13,759 nt of DNA from Candidatus Aenigmatarchaeota archaeon (GCA_021160955.1 JAGHBM010000005.1:1-13759); one strand, 5' to 3'; shown: positions 1 through 7,285, numbered from the stretch's first letter. Notes: generated by a model from the sequence alone, not told the origin. Made by a program: numbers and translations.

Positions 1-640
1 CACTTGGATTCGGAAGATGATTCGGGAAATTTGGATCTGGATCAGAAAATAGATGTGTCGTCTCGAATTTAGTTCTCTTGAAGAACGGGATCGTCGGAAT
101 GCTTCCCACACCGTTTCCATAGTCTATGACAATCCTAAGTCCAGATCTTTTTTCAAGCTTTTTCAGGAGGTAACTCACGTACAATTTGAGGATTCTCCTG
201 TTTGTCTTACCTTTTTTCTTTCCATTGAAAGTTGTGTTGTTGATCTTCGAGAATATTTTTTTGATGTCTTTCAGTCCTGCGTTCATTCCAACCTGGAGTA
301 CATTCCCATTAACGTTCTTAACGAATTTTATTCCGTTGTAACTAGATGGGTTGTGTGAGGCGGTTATCATCGTTCCATAGTTTGCCTTCAATGTCCACGT
401 ACCGAAGTCAGTCATTGGTGTTGTACACAATCCGATATCAATGATTTTATTTCCGGTGAGTGTCAGTCCTTTCACCAGTGACTTCTTAAGTGATGGTGAC
501 GATGCTCTTGCGTCCATACCGAGAACGACTTTCTTTCTACCAATATACTTACCAAATGCCAATCCTACCTTGAAGACAATTTCTTCATTTAACTCGTGTG
601 GATACCTTCCCCTTATGTCATAAGATCTAAAAATGTCCAT
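1..640 (-). CDS. Phosphohexomutase (phosphomannomutase/phosphoglucomutase family), N-terminal part, cut by window edge
   Basis: Reading the minus strand from ATG at 640 gives 213 uninterrupted codons to the left edge. The protein opens with the family signature SYDIRGRYP (residues 6-14). It has GMDARASSPS at 41-50 and the phosphoserine loop TASHNPSSYNGIKF at 93-106, with Ser95 as the residue that carries the phosphate in this superfamily. Near the edge DPDPNFPNHLPNP (200-212) matches the linker typical of archaeal and bacterial phosphomannomutases. The Mg-binding loop and sugar-phosphate loop would lie beyond the window. The family interconverts hexose 1- and 6-phosphates (mannose, glucose or glucosamine), feeding sugar-nucleotide and glycan synthesis. 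Substrate cannot be told from the N-terminal half. It lies 40 bases downstream of the GAPDH gene on the same strand but has its own TATA-like box, so it can be transcribed alone. A link to glycosylation of the surface proteins encoded further right is possible but is inference. Confidence 0.93.
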   Translation of the reverse strand, partial: MDIFRSYDIRGRYPHELNEEIVFKVGLAFGKYIGRKKVVLGMDARASSPSLKKSLVKGLTLTGNKIIDIGLCTTPMTDFGTWTLKANYGTMITASHNPSSYNGIKFVKNVNGNVLQVGMNAGLKDIKKIFSKINNTTFNGKKKGKTNRRILKLYVSYLLKKLEKRSGLRIVIDYGNGVGSIPTIPFFKRTKFETTHLFSDPDPNFPNHLPNPS

Positions 641-660
641 AATTAGGTTTACTAAACTCT

Positions 661-670
661 AATATAAAAC
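661..670 (-). promoter_or_regulatory. TATA-like box for the phosphohexomutase gene
   Basis: On the minus strand this reads GTTTTATATT. Its centre is about 25-26 bases before the ATG at 640, the spacing expected between an archaeal TATA box and the transcription start. The transcript would therefore begin at or within a base or two of the ATG (leaderless). No ribosome binding site is visible before the ATG, which fits. Confidence 0.55.
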
Positions 671-680
671 GTTGGACTAT

Positions 681-1679
681 TCATCTGTTTACAATGTACT
701 CTATTAAATCTACCAACCGATTTGAATATCCCCATTCGTTGTCGTACCATGCAAAAACTTCCAGTACGTTGCCGTTGACGTGTGTTAACAATGAATCAAA
801 TATTGCAGAATGAGGATTTCCAACGATATCCGAAGAGACGATCGGTTCTTCCGCATACTCGATGATACCTTTCATATTTCCCATGGATGCATCCTTGAAC
901 AACTTGTTGACTTCCTCAACGGTTGTTTCCTTCTCCAAATGAACCACAAGATCTATTATTGATCCATCTGGAACTGGAACCCTTATTGCCGTCCCGTTCA
1001 TCTTGCCCTTCAGTTCTGGTATAACTTCACTCACTGCTTTTGCTGCACCGGTCGTGGTCGGGACGATTGAAACCGCCGCTGCTCTCGCCCTTCTGAGGTC
1101 GTGATGTGGTGCATCTAAAAGCCTCTGGTCCGCTGTGTATGCGTGGACCGTTGTCAAGTTCGCGTATTTTATACCGAAGTTGTCGTTTATGACCTTTGCT
1201 ATGGGCGCGGCGCAATTTGTGGTGCAAGATGCATTTGAAATTATGTCATCCTTTTCAGGATCATACGTTTCTTGATTCACTCCCATCACAATTTGCTTCA
1301 CATCGGGACTCTTCGGTGGTGCCGATATTATCACCTTTTTTGCACCAGCTTCTATGTGCTTCGAGGCAAGTTCTCTCGTTCTAAATATGCCAGTGGACTC
1401 GACCACTACGTCAATTCCAAGTTCACCCCAAGGCAACTTCGATGGGTCACGTTCAGAAAAAACCTTTATTTCCCTTCCATCAACGATTATAGAATCTTCC
1501 GTGTATTTTACGTTTCCATCAAATTTACCGAACACGGAATCATACTTCAGGAGATGTGCCAGAGTTTTGGGATCGGTTAGGTCGTTGACAGCCACAACTT
1601 CAAATATTTTGCTCTTCAACGATGCCTTGAAGAAATTCCTTCCAATCCTACCAAACCCGTTTATCGCGACTTTAATCAT
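681..1679 (-). CDS. gap: Glyceraldehyde-3-phosphate dehydrogenase, bacterial-type class I, phosphorylating
   Basis: This 332-residue protein has the normal length of class I GAPDH. The Rossmann motif INGFGRIGRN is at 6-15. Asp33 (VNDL) is the residue that favours NAD over NADP. The active site SNASCTTNCAAP (148-159) gives catalytic Cys152 with His179 in TTVHAYT. The phosphate-binding region follows (LLDAPHHDLRRARAAA, 187-202), and the end has WYDNEWGYSN (311-320). It converts glyceraldehyde 3-phosphate, phosphate and NAD(P) to 1,3-bisphosphoglycerate in the cytoplasm. Most archaea use the distantly related class II enzyme, so this is a bacterial-type gene in an archaeal setting, probably an old transfer. 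It is divergent from the ADP-phosphofructokinase cluster across 91 bases. Ala190 stands where NAD-specific enzymes often have Leu (LDLPH), so some NADP use is possible. A leaderless promoter is predicted upstream. Confidence 0.97.
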   Translation of the reverse strand: MIKVAINGFGRIGRNFFKASLKSKIFEVVAVNDLTDPKTLAHLLKYDSVFGKFDGNVKYTEDSIIVDGREIKVFSERDPSKLPWGELGIDVVVESTGIFRTRELASKHIEAGAKKVIISAPPKSPDVKQIVMGVNQETYDPEKDDIISNASCTTNCAAPIAKVINDNFGIKYANLTTVHAYTADQRLLDAPHHDLRRARAAAVSIVPTTTGAAKAVSEVIPELKGKMNGTAIRVPVPDGSIIDLVVHLEKETTVEEVNKLFKDASMGNMKGIIEYAEEPIVSSDIVGNPHSAIFDSLLTHVNGNVLEVFAWYDNEWGYSNRLVDLIEYIVNR

Positions 1680-1700
1680 ACAATATTTTATTCGTTTTCA

Positions 1701-1712
1701 TCATTTTTAAAG
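1701..1712 (-). promoter_or_regulatory. TATA-like box for gap
   Basis: On the minus strand this reads CTTTAAAAATGA, centred about 27-28 bases before the gap ATG at 1679. This again predicts a transcript starting at or next to the start codon. There is no ribosome binding site between the box and the ATG. It shares a 91-base spacer with the divergent phosphofructokinase promoter. Confidence 0.5.
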
Positions 1713-1730
1713 AAATTGTTCCAAGCAAAG

Positions 1731-1741
1731 TTTTTAATTTA
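1731..1741 (+). promoter_or_regulatory. TATA-like element for the phosphofructokinase operon
   Basis: The plus strand reads TTTTTAATTTA. Its centre is about 35 bases before the ATG at 1771, giving a predicted start near 1761-1763 and a leader of roughly 10 bases. Other AT-rich words follow at 1749-1758, so the exact box is uncertain. Confidence 0.35.
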
Positions 1742-1770
1742 GGTTAACAAATTAAATATTGACAGTCCTT

Positions 1771-3051
1771 ATGTGGTATGAAAAGATTAAAGAAGCTGCA
1801 AAGAATTTTACCGTATTCTTAGCCTACAATGCAAACATAGACGCAATCGTAGATGTTAAAGAGATCGAGAGATTATTCTCGTACCAAGATTACCTCGAGG
1901 CCGATGGGAGGGAGCCCGTTACCATAGATACGAGGGAAGACTTGCTCGCCGCCATACTGAATTCAATGAGAACGGGAATTGGATCCGAGTTGAGAATATC
2001 CAAAGAAGTTGGTGAATGGCTCAAGAGGAACGTGACCATAAAGGAAAGGAGAATGGGTGGTCAGATAGGGATAATGGCCAACATGCTTGCAAGGTTGGGA
2101 TTCAACTGTCTCGTGTATTTCCCCCTCCTTTCAAGGGAACAATCCGAATTGTTCGTTAAGAGACCAAACTTGAAATTTTTAACTCCTGACGGATGGAAAG
2201 AGTCAGGGTATTACCTCGAAGATGCCATAACGAAGATAAACTGGATATTTGAGTTTGAGAAGGGAGAAAAGATTTTTGATGTCGTGGCTAGGGACAGTAG
2301 CAGGTTCATTGCGGCATCCCGTCCGGACGAAGATAGAATAAAGAGCCAGCTTCTTGAGTCTCACATAGATGAGATAAACGAAATTTCGGATGTGGCAATT
2401 CTTTCAGGTTATCACGATGTCAAGAGGGAGTATTCAGACAGTGACTACATGGAACAAATCATTGCAGGAGAAAAAGTTCTAAAGAGAATTTCGGTTCCAA
2501 AACAACTTGAATTTGCGAGCATCTCCGATGTGAAGATAAGAGAAGCAATTGTCGAGCACATCGCAAGAAATGTTGACGTCGTAGATATGGATTCGAGTGA
2601 GCTGAGATTAATTTTGGAAGTTCTGGGAGAACCAATCACGGAAGAAGGCATAATTGGAGAATACAAAGCGATGAAGACGATCTTGGAGAGATTGAATTTG
2701 AAGTGTGTTAAGATGCATAAGAAACATTATTTCATAAGTGTTAGCAAAAACTACGTTGGCAAGGAATCAATAGAAAAAGGTTATGAAGTTGCGAGGGGTC
2801 TTTGTTTTGCTCGATCTATGGATCTTGAAGAGACGTGGGAAAACATGAGGTTATCTGATAACGTAGAGCCATCTCCAATTGGAATTGAAGAAAAGAAAAA
2901 ATTGGAAGAATTCATCAAGAATGGAAATGAATTCACGGTTGTTGTAGTTCCAAACAAAGTTAACCCAGACCCGAAGATAACCGTTGGGTTGGGAGATGTT
3001 GTGTCTGGAAGTAGTTTTGTGATTGAAAATCTGTTGGAGAGGATGAAATGA
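1771..3051 (+). CDS. pfkC: ADP-dependent phosphofructokinase/glucokinase family sugar kinase
   Basis: This is a 426-residue member of the ADP-dependent sugar kinases (ribokinase fold), which are about 440-470 residues in hyperthermophilic archaea. The N-terminal sugar-site motif AYNANIDAI is at 18-26. GGQIGIMANML (96-106) matches the conserved GGQ-G-N segment. TVGLGDVVSG near the C-terminus carries the GxGD motif, whose Asp (residue 409) is the catalytic base of the fold. It phosphorylates fructose 6-phosphate, or in some homologues glucose, using ADP and releasing AMP. Placement ahead of an aldolase and triosephosphate isomerase favours the phosphofructokinase role; glucokinase or dual activity cannot be excluded. 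I chose ATG at 1771; an in-frame TTG at 1759 would add only four residues and has no ribosome binding site. The gene ends in an ATGA overlap with the aldolase, so the two are probably translationally coupled. Confidence 0.93.
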   Translation: MWYEKIKEAAKNFTVFLAYNANIDAIVDVKEIERLFSYQDYLEADGREPVTIDTREDLLAAILNSMRTGIGSELRISKEVGEWLKRNVTIKERRMGGQIGIMANMLARLGFNCLVYFPLLSREQSELFVKRPNLKFLTPDGWKESGYYLEDAITKINWIFEFEKGEKIFDVVARDSSRFIAASRPDEDRIKSQLLESHIDEINEISDVAILSGYHDVKREYSDSDYMEQIIAGEKVLKRISVPKQLEFASISDVKIREAIVEHIARNVDVVDMDSSELRLILEVLGEPITEEGIIGEYKAMKTILERLNLKCVKMHKKHYFISVSKNYVGKESIEKGYEVARGLCFARSMDLEETWENMRLSDNVEPSPIGIEEKKKLEEFIKNGNEFTVVVVPNKVNPDPKITVGLGDVVSGSSFVIENLLERMK

Positions 3052-3851
3052 GTTTGAAGAATATCATGAAAGATGGATTCTTTTTTATATTGGCGGCGGA
3101 TCATAGGGAGTCGCTGAAAAGACTTCTCAACACGCAGGATGAAAAGGAGATCATAAGAGTTAAGAAAAACCTTGCCAATGTACTCTCTCCTCACGCTTCA
3201 GGATTTCTTTTGGATCCCGTTTACGGTGCCAAGGCAATAGACGAGGTCAAGTCCGGTTTGATATTGTCAAGGGAGAAGAGTGGTTATGTGGGACGGGATG
3301 ACAACAGGAAGACCGTTCTTCTGGATGACTGGGATGCTGGAAAGTTAAAGGATCTCGGTGCCGATGCAATAAAGCTTTTGATATATTACAATCCTGAAAA
3401 ATCTGCAAGGGGGCATCAAGAGAAACTGGTGAGAAAAGTCTCCCAGGAATGTAAGAGGGAAAACATACCACTGATATGTGAATTCTCACTCTACGGCGTT
3501 GAAGAAAACAGAGATCTCTACATAGTGAAATCTGCCGAAAGAATCTCAAAGTTGGGCATAGACGTTCTGAAAACTGAGGCACCGTCCACATTGAGAAACT
3601 GTAGAAAACTCACGAAGAGGATAAAGGTCCCGTGGATAGTTCTCAGTGGTGGGAAGGAATACGATGAATTCAAGAAGTCAGTTGAGATTGCGTGTAAGGG
3701 AGGTGCATCTGGATTTGCAGGTGGAAGGGCAATATGGCAAGATACCATAAAGGATGAAAAGCTCTTGAAGACCGTATCAGTTGAGAGACTGAAGGAATTG
3801 AGTGAAATAGTTAAGGACAACGGCAATCCACTGGTGATTAAAAATTTATAA
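3048..3851 (+). CDS. lacD: LacD-type class I aldolase (tagatose/fructose-bisphosphate aldolase)
   Basis: A 267-residue TIM-barrel aldolase. From memory of bacterial LacD (about 326 residues), matching blocks run along the whole length: FILAADHRESLKRLL (13-27), GFLLDPVYGAKA (52-63), LKDLGADAIKLLIYY (100-114), IPLICEFSLYG (140-150), DVLKTEAPS (172-180) and the C-terminal FAGGRAIW (223-230). By position the catalytic residues are Asp18, Lys109, Glu145 and the Schiff-base Lys175. LacD enzymes cleave tagatose 1,6-bisphosphate and also fructose 1,6-bisphosphate to dihydroxyacetone phosphate and glyceraldehyde 3-phosphate. Between phosphofructokinase and triosephosphate isomerase the likely job is glycolytic fructose-bisphosphate aldolase, replacing the usual archaeal DhnA-type enzyme. 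It starts on an ATGA overlap with the kinase, behind a purine-rich GGAGAGGATGA site. It is shorter than bacterial LacD. Family call is firm; substrate is inferred. Confidence 0.9.
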   Translation: MSLKNIMKDGFFFILAADHRESLKRLLNTQDEKEIIRVKKNLANVLSPHASGFLLDPVYGAKAIDEVKSGLILSREKSGYVGRDDNRKTVLLDDWDAGKLKDLGADAIKLLIYYNPEKSARGHQEKLVRKVSQECKRENIPLICEFSLYGVEENRDLYIVKSAERISKLGIDVLKTEAPSTLRNCRKLTKRIKVPWIVLSGGKEYDEFKKSVEIACKGGASGFAGGRAIWQDTIKDEKLLKTVSVERLKELSEIVKDNGNPLVIKNL

Positions 3852-3852
3852 A
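3841..3852 (+). promoter_or_regulatory. TATA-like box for tpiA inside the aldolase 3' end
   Basis: AAAATTTATAAA overlaps the last codons and the TAA stop of the aldolase gene. It is centred about 26 bases before the tpiA ATG at 3873. It predicts a leaderless tpiA-ppsA transcript in addition to read-through from the phosphofructokinase promoter. No ribosome binding site precedes the ATG. Confidence 0.5.
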
Positions 3853-3872
3853 GGGGATCAAAAATCATATTT

Positions 3873-4505
3873 ATGCTCTATGTGATAAATTTCAAAACAT
3901 ATCTTGAAGCCACGGGTGATGGTGCAACAAGGCTTGCGAATGCAATAAAAAAAGTTTCTGAAGAGACTAATTCTGAAATAATCGCTTGTCCTCAATTCAC
4001 AGACATACCGAAAGTCTCCAAAATGGTTCCAACCTTTTCTCAACACATCGATCCGATACTTCCCGGTCCGAGTACCGGTCACATTTTGGCTGAAGCAGTC
4101 AAGGAGGCCGGTGCAGTCGGTACGCTCCTCAACCATAGTGAGAAGAGAATCTCTTTGGAAGAGATAGACTTCCTGATAAAGAGATGCAGAGAAATTGGAT
4201 TAAAGACAATGGTTTGTTGCTCAAACGTTGAGGAGTGTGAAAAAATATCTAAGTTGAAACCGGACTACATAGCAATAGAGCCTCCAGACCTCATAGGGAC
4301 TGGAAGATCCATAAGCAAGGAAAGACCCGGACTCATAACTGATGTAAGGAGGACAGTTGACATTCCTTTGCTCTGCGGTGCTGGAATATCAAGTAGGGAG
4401 GATGTTGAGAAGGCAAAGGAACTCGGTGCGGTCGGAGTCTTAATCTCATCGGAGGTCGTTGAGTCAAAAGACCCGTATAAAACTCTAAAGGAGATGGTGA
4501 TATGA
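3873..4505 (+). CDS. tpiA: Triosephosphate isomerase, archaeal short type
   Basis: At 210 residues this fits the short archaeal triosephosphate isomerases (about 220) rather than the 250-residue bacterial/eukaryal form. The start VINFKTYLEATG (4-15) holds the substrate-binding Asn and Lys. LLNHSEKR (85-92) contains the catalytic His88. AIEPPDLIGTGRSISK (134-149) contains the catalytic Glu136 and the closing loop. LLCGAGISS (166-174) forms the phosphate-binding end. It interconverts dihydroxyacetone phosphate and glyceraldehyde 3-phosphate, directly linking the aldolase upstream with the divergent GAPDH. It lies 21 bases after the aldolase with its own TATA-like box. Its end overlaps PEP synthase by ATGA, with GGAG and GGTGA in its last codons serving the downstream start. 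Confidence 0.97.
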   Translation: MLYVINFKTYLEATGDGATRLANAIKKVSEETNSEIIACPQFTDIPKVSKMVPTFSQHIDPILPGPSTGHILAEAVKEAGAVGTLLNHSEKRISLEEIDFLIKRCREIGLKTMVCCSNVEECEKISKLKPDYIAIEPPDLIGTGRSISKERPGLITDVRRTVDIPLLCGAGISSREDVEKAKELGAVGVLISSEVVESKDPYKTLKEMVI

Positions 4506-6763
4506 AATATGTTCTTTGGTTTGATGAAATTTCAAGGAAAGACGTTCCCCTCGTAGGAGGTAAAAATGCCAATTTGGGTGAAATGACACGTAAAACTGGC
4601 GTTCCAGTCCCACCCGGATTCGCCATAACCACCAAGGGTTACGACCGTTTCTTGGATGAAAATAATCTTAAGAGCAGGATAAAAGAAGCTATAAAGAGGC
4701 TCGACAAGAACAAAAGGAACCTTTCAAAAATTGGAAGGGAAATTAGAAACCTAATTCTCTCAGGAAAGTTTCCCGACGACCTCAAGAAGGAGATAATTGA
4801 TTCGTATAAGAAGTTGTCTGGGAAGTCTGGAAATGTTGCAGTCGCGGTCAGAAGCTCTGCCACGGCGGAAGATCTTGAAGATGCGAGTTTTGCCGGACAG
4901 CAAGAGAGTTATCTTAACGTCATCGGCGAAAGGGATCTTCTAAACTCCGTAAAGAAATGCATGGCATCCCTTTTCACCGATAGGGCAATATCGTACAGGG
5001 AGGATAAGGGATTTGATCATTTCAAGGTAAAGCTCTCCGTTGGTGTTCAAAAATTAATATATTCCAAGAGTTCCGGTGTGATGTTCACTCTGGATCCTGA
5101 TTCTGGTCACAGGAATTTCATATACATAAACGGTAGTTGGGGACTTGGTGATTACATAGTCCAGGGAAAAGTTAATCCCGACGGCTTTTACGTGTTGAAA
5201 CAGACTATGACCATAATATCTAAGACACTTGGTAGTAAGAAGATAATGGAAGTGAGAAGCAAGAGGGGCGTTAAGAAAAAGATAACCCCAAAGAAGATGA
5301 GAGAATCTTTCTGTTTAAGTGACGACGAGGTCATAAAGCTTGCAAGATACGGTAAGAAAATAGAAGATTACTATGGAAGACCAATGGATATGGAATGGGC
5401 AAAGGACGAAAACGGCATATGGATGATACAGGCACGTCCAATAACCGTCTATGCCAAAGCAACTTCGAAAATCAGGACTTATGTTCTCAAGGAAAAAAGT
5501 CAGGTCATACTCACAGGACAAAGCATAGGAAAAAAGATATCAAGTGGAGAAGTTAACGTCATAAGATCCGTCAAGGAGATGTCGAAGTTCAAAAAAGGAC
5601 AAATATTGGTAACCAAGGAAACTGATCCGGACTGGGAACCGATAATGAAGGTGGCATCAGCGATAATAACCGACAGGGGCGGAAGAACTTCTCATGCCGC
5701 GATAGTTTCAAGGGAACTTGGAATACCCGCGATAGTTGGTACCGAGAAAGGTACAAAAGTGTTGAGGAGTGGTCAAAAGGTCACAGTTGATTGCACTGGT
5801 GAAAAGGGCAGGGTATGGAAAGGTTTGCTCAAGTTCGATGTAAAGGAGACCGATGTCAAGAAACTACCCAAAACCAAGACAAAAATTTACGTTAATGTTG
5901 GAATACCTGAAAGAGCCATGACCCAGTCATTGTTGCCCGTGGACGGTGTCGGTTTGGCAAGAGAAGAGTTCATAATATCCTCGATAGGCGAACATCCGCT
6001 TTCAATGATCAAGAAAGGAAAAGAAAAGATATTCGTCGACAAACTTGCCGAGGGAATAGCAAAGATAGGCGCGGCTTTCTATCCCAGACCGGTAATTCTC
6101 AGATTTTCTGATTTCAAGACGAATGAGTACGCCGGCCTCAAAGGTGGAAAAGAATTTGAGCCAAAGGAAAACAATCCAATGATAGGTTGGAGGGGTGCAT
6201 CGAGATACATCTCTGATTTCGAACCAGCTTTCAGGTTGGAGTGTAGAGCACTGAAAAAGGTCAGGGATGAGATGAAACTTAAAAATGTTATGCCAATGAT
6301 ACCATTCTGCAGGACCATTGAAGAGGCAAAAGGAGTACTCAAGATAATGAGAGAAGAAGGCCTTAAGAATGTTGACGTCTTCGTGATGGCTGAAATACCG
6401 TCAAACGTCATATTGGCAGATAAGTTCTCGAGGTACTTCTCCGGGTTCTCCATAGGGTCCAACGACCTGACCCAACTCACACTCGGTATAGACCGTGATA
6501 ATCAAAAGCTCTCGAAGACTTTCAACGAGAGGGACCCTGCCGTTAAGAGAATGATAGAAATGCTGATAAAAACAGCGCATAAATATGGCAAGAAAGTATC
6601 CATTTGCGGTGAGGCACCTTCATATTTTGAGGATTTCACAAGATTTCTCGTCGAGAAGGGCATTGACTCGATTTCGGTCAATCCGGAAGTGGCACTCGAG
6701 ACGAGGCTGTTAGTTCACAAAATTGAGAGTAGAATGGCCAGAAATAAGAAATTCAAGAGATAG
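4502..6763 (+). CDS. ppsA: Phosphoenolpyruvate synthase (pyruvate, water dikinase)
   Basis: A 753-residue protein with the full three-domain layout. The N-terminal nucleotide-binding domain (about 1-325) has LVGGKNANLGEM (17-28), VRSSATAEDLEDASFAGQQ (116-134) and MDMEWAKDENG-WMIQARP (295-313). The mobile phosphohistidine domain has GGRTSHAAIVSRELGIPA (393-410) with catalytic His398. The C-terminal PEP/pyruvate barrel has GWRGASRY (562-569), GSNDLTQLTLGIDRD (652-666) and ICGEAPS with the proton-donating Cys702. It interconverts pyruvate + ATP and PEP + AMP + phosphate in the cytoplasm. Length is at the low end of the 750-820 range. In Thermococcales the enzyme also runs toward pyruvate during glycolysis, and here it sits in one unit with an AMP-producing kinase. 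The start overlaps the tpiA stop (ATGA). Confidence 0.97.
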   Translation: MKYVLWFDEISRKDVPLVGGKNANLGEMTRKTGVPVPPGFAITTKGYDRFLDENNLKSRIKEAIKRLDKNKRNLSKIGREIRNLILSGKFPDDLKKEIIDSYKKLSGKSGNVAVAVRSSATAEDLEDASFAGQQESYLNVIGERDLLNSVKKCMASLFTDRAISYREDKGFDHFKVKLSVGVQKLIYSKSSGVMFTLDPDSGHRNFIYINGSWGLGDYIVQGKVNPDGFYVLKQTMTIISKTLGSKKIMEVRSKRGVKKKITPKKMRESFCLSDDEVIKLARYGKKIEDYYGRPMDMEWAKDENGIWMIQARPITVYAKATSKIRTYVLKEKSQVILTGQSIGKKISSGEVNVIRSVKEMSKFKKGQILVTKETDPDWEPIMKVASAIITDRGGRTSHAAIVSRELGIPAIVGTEKGTKVLRSGQKVTVDCTGEKGRVWKGLLKFDVKETDVKKLPKTKTKIYVNVGIPERAMTQSLLPVDGVGLAREEFIISSIGEHPLSMIKKGKEKIFVDKLAEGIAKIGAAFYPRPVILRFSDFKTNEYAGLKGGKEFEPKENNPMIGWRGASRYISDFEPAFRLECRALKKVRDEMKLKNVMPMIPFCRTIEEAKGVLKIMREEGLKNVDVFVMAEIPSNVILADKFSRYFSGFSIGSNDLTQLTLGIDRDNQKLSKTFNERDPAVKRMIEMLIKTAHKYGKKVSICGEAPSYFEDFTRFLVEKGIDSISVNPEVALETRLLVHKIESRMARNKKFKR

Positions 6764-6777
6764 AACCCATAAGTGCC

Positions 6778-6787
6778 AAATTTTTAG
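6778..6787 (+). terminator. Possible T-rich archaeal terminator after ppsA
   Basis: AAATTTTTAG lies 14 bases after the ppsA stop and before the next promoter. Archaeal termination often uses short T-runs without a hairpin, and I see no convincing stem here. The T-run is only five bases, so this is weak. Confidence 0.25.
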
Positions 6788-6807
6788 GTTCTGAGAGTTT
6801 CATCATC

Positions 6808-6816
6808 CTTAAATAT
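6808..6816 (+). promoter_or_regulatory. TATA-like box for the 6839 gene
   Basis: CTTAAATAT is centred about 27 bases before the ATG at 6839, with no ribosome binding site in between, predicting another leaderless transcript. It separates the carbon-metabolism cluster from the genes to the right. Confidence 0.5.
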
Positions 6817-6838
6817 CTCAGTTCATATCTTATAGACG

Positions 6839-7285
6839 ATGTACACCGAGCTGAAGAAGCTGTGTGGAGAGATATCGAAAGAGATAGATGAATCGAATGA
6901 GAAGAATGCAATTCTAAGATACCTATCGAGATTGGAAGAGAAGGATCAGAGGCAGATCATAAGGGAGGCAATGGACAACGCATGGAAGAGATACGTCACT
7001 GAATACAAAGAGAACGAAAGGAAAATATTCAAGAAAAAACCAGAGGAAATAGGAGAACCACTTAAGGAAGCCTTTTACTACGGATACATACTTGGAGACG
7101 TTGGTTTCATAGATAGGTGTATGAAAGAAATGTCTGAAAGAGGTATAACAAAAAACACGGTTGAGAACATTCCATATAAGACGTACTACGATGAGTTGGT
7201 GGAAGAAAAATATTCATTTGAAGAGAGACTGCGACAGATATTGAACGGTGAAGGAGCCAAACTTGCCGGCGAACGTGATGAATGA
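6839..7285 (+). CDS. Hypothetical charged helical protein
   Basis: I do not recognise this 148-residue protein. It is soluble-looking, with no signal peptide or membrane segment. It is dominated by Glu, Lys and Arg in patterns typical of amphipathic helices, for example in the first 45 residues and again near LRQILNGEGAKLAGERDE at the C-terminus. A more hydrophobic aromatic stretch, FYYGYILGDVGFIDRC (about 77-92), may form the core. Cysteines are at 9 and 92 only. The start at ATG 6839 is supported by a TATA-like box at the leaderless distance. It stands alone between the PEP synthase cluster and the pilus operon, with 75 bases upstream and 48 downstream, all in one direction. A regulatory or scaffold role for either neighbour would be guesswork. 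Confidence 0.8.
   Translation: MYTELKKLCGEISKEIDESNEKNAILRYLSRLEEKDQRQIIREAMDNAWKRYVTEYKENERKIFKKKPEEIGEPLKEAFYYGYILGDVGFIDRCMKEMSERGITKNTVENIPYKTYYDELVEEKYSFEERLRQILNGEGAKLAGERDE

Noticed and set aside
53..623. Plus-strand frames at 53-358 and 441-623
   Set aside because: They are antisense to the phosphohexomutase, whose motifs are clear on the minus strand.
1354..1710. 118-codon plus-strand frame opposite gap
   Set aside because: It lies antisense to well-conserved GAPDH codons, lacks promoter or ribosome binding site, and its protein has no recognisable features.
1759..1770. TTG start for the phosphofructokinase
   Set aside because: It adds only four residues without a ribosome binding site. 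ATG at 1771 is simpler, though a TTG start cannot be fully excluded.
2781..3194. 137-codon minus-strand frame across the kinase-aldolase junction
   Set aside because: Both genes on the plus strand are recognisable families here. This is an antisense shadow with Ser/Phe-rich composition.
6079..6480. 133-codon minus-strand frame opposite ppsA
   Set aside because: It is antisense to the conserved C-terminal barrel of PEP synthase and has no independent support.
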